DNA of 7,836 nucleotides from an uncultured Actinomycetes bacterium. Its GTDB lineage: Bacteria; Actinomycetota; Thermoleophilia; Gaiellales; F1-60-MAGs149. The stretch lies in contig CAJCBN010000146.1 of NCBI GenBank assembly GCA_903960645.1, positions 1 through 7,836 on the forward strand, given 5' to 3'. This document shows, one piece after another, positions 6,166 through 7,836 of this stretch. Within the stretch, counting starts at the first letter, position 1; every line of letters begins with the position of its first letter. Position numbers and translations under genes: made by a program. The notes beneath the pieces were generated by a model, which was given only the letters and a program-made list of their open reading frames with translations, made no database searches and was not told the origin of the DNA.

Positions 6166-7746
6166 CGAGAAGCGGTTGGTGATGGGCATGCGGCGGTCGC
6201 GGCCGAACGCGATGGGATGGACCTTGAGACCGGGCGCGGACTGACGGCGCTTGTACTCGGCACGGTCGACGAGCCCCGCGATGCGCTGCGCGGTGGCGAG
6301 ATCGACGAGGCCGAGCGCGGCGATCTCCGCCGGCGAGCGGCGCTCCTCGATGTACGCGTGCAACACCGGGTCGAGCACGTCATAGGGCGGCAGCGACTGA
6401 TCGTCACGCTGGCCCTCGCGCAGCTCCGCCGTCGGTGGGCGCTCGATCGTCGAGACCGGGATCACCTCGCGCCCCGCCACCGCGTTGACGTGGCGCGAGA
6501 GCGCGAACACCGTCGTCTTCGGCACGTCCTTGATCGGCGCGAAGCCGCCAACCGAATCGCCGTACAGCGTCGAGTAACCCGTCGCGACCTCGCTCTTGTT
6601 GCCCGTCGTCAGCACCAGCCAGCCGTGCTGATTCGACAGGCTCATCAGCAGCACCCCGCGGACACGCGCCTGCAGGTTCTCCGCCGCCAGCCCCTCGATC
6701 TCCGGCAGGAGGTCATGGAAGGCCAGGCGCAGATCCTCGATCGGCAACTCGCGGAAGTCCATCCCGAGGTTCTCCGCGACCACCTGCGCATCCGACCGCG
6801 TCTCCGACAGGTTGAAGCGCGTCGGCATCGACACCCCGTGCACACGGTCCGCACCCAGCGCAGCCACGCTCAACGCCGCCACCAACGCCGAATCGATCCC
6901 ACCCGACAGGCCGAACAGGACGCCCTTGAAGCCGTTCTTGTCCACGTAATCGCGCAGGCCCAGCGTGAGCGCGGCCCACAGCTCCGCATCGCGGCTCGCC
7001 GGGAGCGGCGCGATCTCCCCCACCCCGCCCGGCACGTCGCACACCACGAGATCCTCCGCGCAGTACACGCCACGCGCCAACAGGGCACCGTCGGCGCCGT
7101 AGACCAGGCTACGCCCGTCAAACGCCAACTCGTCCTGACCGCCGACCAGATTCGCATACCCCACCGCGACACCATGGTCGCGGGCGAAGGCGGCGATCAG
7201 CGCGTCGCGCTGCTCGCCCTTGCCGAGGTGGTACGGCGAGGCCGACAGGTTGACGACCAGGGTCGCCCCCGCCTCGACCGCGGCGTGCGCGGGGCCGTCC
7301 GCGACCCAGATGTCCTCGCAGATCGAGATCCCGATCCGTTCGCCGGCGAGCTCCACGACGAGCGGGCCCTCACCAGGCACGAACGTGCGCTGCTCGTCGA
7401 AGACGCTGTAGTTCGGCAGCGCCATCTTGTCGTAGCGCGCCGCGATCACGCCATCGCGCAGCAGGAACGCCGAGTTGCACACCCCCGTCTCACCGCGGTG
7501 CGGACCGCCGACCAGCACCGGCACCGGCAGCCCCACCGCCAGCTCCGCGACCGCTGCCTCGCACGCCGCCACGAACGTCGGGCGCAACACGAGATCTTCC
7601 GGCGGGTAGCCACAGATCGCCAGCTCTGGCGCAACCACCAGCTCGGCGCCCTGCGCCGCGGCACGTTCAACCGCAGCGCGGATCAGCGCGGCATTGCCGG
7701 CGAGATCGCCGACGGTTGGATCAAGCTGGGCGAGCGCGAGGCGCAC
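6163..7746 (-). CDS. nadE: Glutamine-dependent NAD+ synthetase
   Basis: This 527-residue cytoplasmic enzyme catalyses the last step of NAD+ synthesis: ATP-dependent amidation of nicotinic acid adenine dinucleotide, using ammonia freed from glutamine. Residues 1-250 form a nitrilase-type glutaminase domain with the triad Glu41 (APELAICGYP), Lys107 (YDKMALPNY) and Cys143 (SICEDIW). Residues 255-527 form the synthetase domain: the ATP-pyrophosphatase P-loop SGGIDSA (281-287), TTGNKSE (380-386), the YSTLYGDSVGGFAPIKDVPK region (391-410) and the conserved end RRMPITNRF. The length fits the shorter glutamine-dependent class, not the roughly 680-residue mycobacterial type. The start is the GTG at 7746: MRLALAQLDP is the usual nitrilase first strand, and a TAGACT -10 box ends 6 nt before it with no Shine-Dalgarno. 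It lies 9 nt after the stop of an upstream partial gene and 10 nt before the MBL hydrolase gene. Confidence 0.97.
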   Translation of the reverse strand: MRLALAQLDPTVGDLAGNAALIRAAVERAAAQGAELVVAPELAICGYPPEDLVLRPTFVAACEAAVAELAVGLPVPVLVGGPHRGETGVCNSAFLLRDGVIAARYDKMALPNYSVFDEQRTFVPGEGPLVVELAGERIGISICEDIWVADGPAHAAVEAGATLVVNLSASPYHLGKGEQRDALIAAFARDHGVAVGYANLVGGQDELAFDGRSLVYGADGALLARGVYCAEDLVVCDVPGGVGEIAPLPASRDAELWAALTLGLRDYVDKNGFKGVLFGLSGGIDSALVAALSVAALGADRVHGVSMPTRFNLSETRSDAQVVAENLGMDFRELPIEDLRLAFHDLLPEIEGLAAENLQARVRGVLLMSLSNQHGWLVLTTGNKSEVATGYSTLYGDSVGGFAPIKDVPKTTVFALSRHVNAVAGREVIPVSTIERPPTAELREGQRDDQSLPPYDVLDPVLHAYIEERRSPAEIAALGLVDLATAQRIAGLVDRAEYKRRQSAPGLKVHPIAFGRDRRMPITNRFS

Positions 7747-7758
7747 GCCGACAGTCTA
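7747..7758 (-). promoter_or_regulatory. Putative leaderless -10 box of nadE overlapping an upstream stop codon
   Basis: On the minus strand TAGACT (7758-7753) is followed by GTCGGC and then the GTG start of nadE. No Shine-Dalgarno fits in this gap. The first three bases of the hexamer are also the stop codon of the upstream open frame. No good -35 was found at 17-18 nt spacing, so the promoter is tentative; reinitiation from the upstream gene is the alternative. Confidence 0.45.
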
Positions 7759-7836
7759 TTGCGCCTCGGCCGCCCGCCCCGCCGCCTGGGCGAGAGCGCT
7801 GGACACGGCAGCGTCGAGAGCGATGGCGCCGTGCAC
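7756..7836 (-). CDS. C-terminal end of an unidentified gene (partial)
   Basis: Reading leftward from the window edge, 26 codons are open to a TAG at 7758-7756. They encode a peptide ending in ALAQAAGRAAEAQ. About 22 of the 26 codons end in G or C, like the neighbouring genes, and the Ala-rich helical sequence looks like a normal protein C-terminus. The stop is 9 nt before nadE on the same strand, so it is probably the gene upstream of nadE in the same cluster. The fragment is too short to name a family. Confidence 0.5.
   Translation of the reverse strand: MHGAIALDAAVSSALAQAAGRAAEAQ

Noticed and set aside
6153..6407. Upstream extension of the MBL frame to a start at 6407
   Set aside because: The extension runs inside nadE in another frame and encodes Ser/Arg-rich sequence. 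The perfect AGGAGG 6 nt before 6152 and the fold's start at that ATG decide the shorter form.
1..7836. CRISPR arrays, tRNA or rRNA genes, insertion sequences, att sites
   Set aside because: No spaced direct repeats, cloverleaf with CCA-type end, transposase or integrase motifs, or flanking inverted repeats with duplications were seen on either strand.

Overview
This is a high-GC window. By eye, most genes are close to 70% GC, with strong G/C at third codon positions. It reads as chromosomal DNA from an actinobacterium. Three genes whose starts lack a Shine-Dalgarno sequence but follow a TANNNT -10 box by 6-7 nt fit that picture. The secreted-protein content would suit Thermoleophilia/Solirubrobacterales, but that placement is a weak inference. 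No rRNA, tRNA, CRISPR array, integrase or transposase was seen.

Layout from left to right:
(1) 1-1214, minus: N-terminal 404 residues of an MMPL/RND-type membrane exporter, cut by the window edge.
(2) 1215-1363: divergent intergenic region with a 12-bp palindrome, a GC hairpin and an apparent leaderless promoter.
(3) 1364-2110, plus: class I glutamine amidotransferase-like peptidase C26 (PuuD family).
(4) 2129-4639, minus, convergent to the previous gene after 18 bp: a large secreted protein of 836 residues. It has an N-terminal beta-rich module, a long Gln/Asn/Tyr-rich and partly helical middle that I do not recognise, and a C-terminal Ig-like domain. Its GC content is visibly lower than its neighbours'.
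(5) 4640-4844: divergent promoter region.
(6) 4845-5342, plus: small secreted NTF2-like protein.
(7) 5379-5413: strong GC hairpin between convergent genes, with the downstream gene's stop codon in its loop.
(8) 5394-6152, minus: metallo-beta-lactamase-fold hydrolase with an extra C-terminal beta module.
(9) 6163-7746, minus: glutamine-dependent NAD+ synthetase (nadE).
(10) 7756-7836, minus: probable C-terminal end of another gene.

The right-hand genes form a compact minus-strand cluster: partial gene, nadE, then the MBL hydrolase. The gaps are 9 and 10 nt, and the nadE stop codon runs into the Shine-Dalgarno of the MBL gene. Transcription from nadE should therefore carry the hydrolase, although its biochemical link to NAD synthesis is not visible. 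The middle holds two divergently transcribed secreted proteins that share one 205-bp promoter region. The least explained element is the 836-residue secreted protein. No complete new defence or mobile system can be supported from the sequence.
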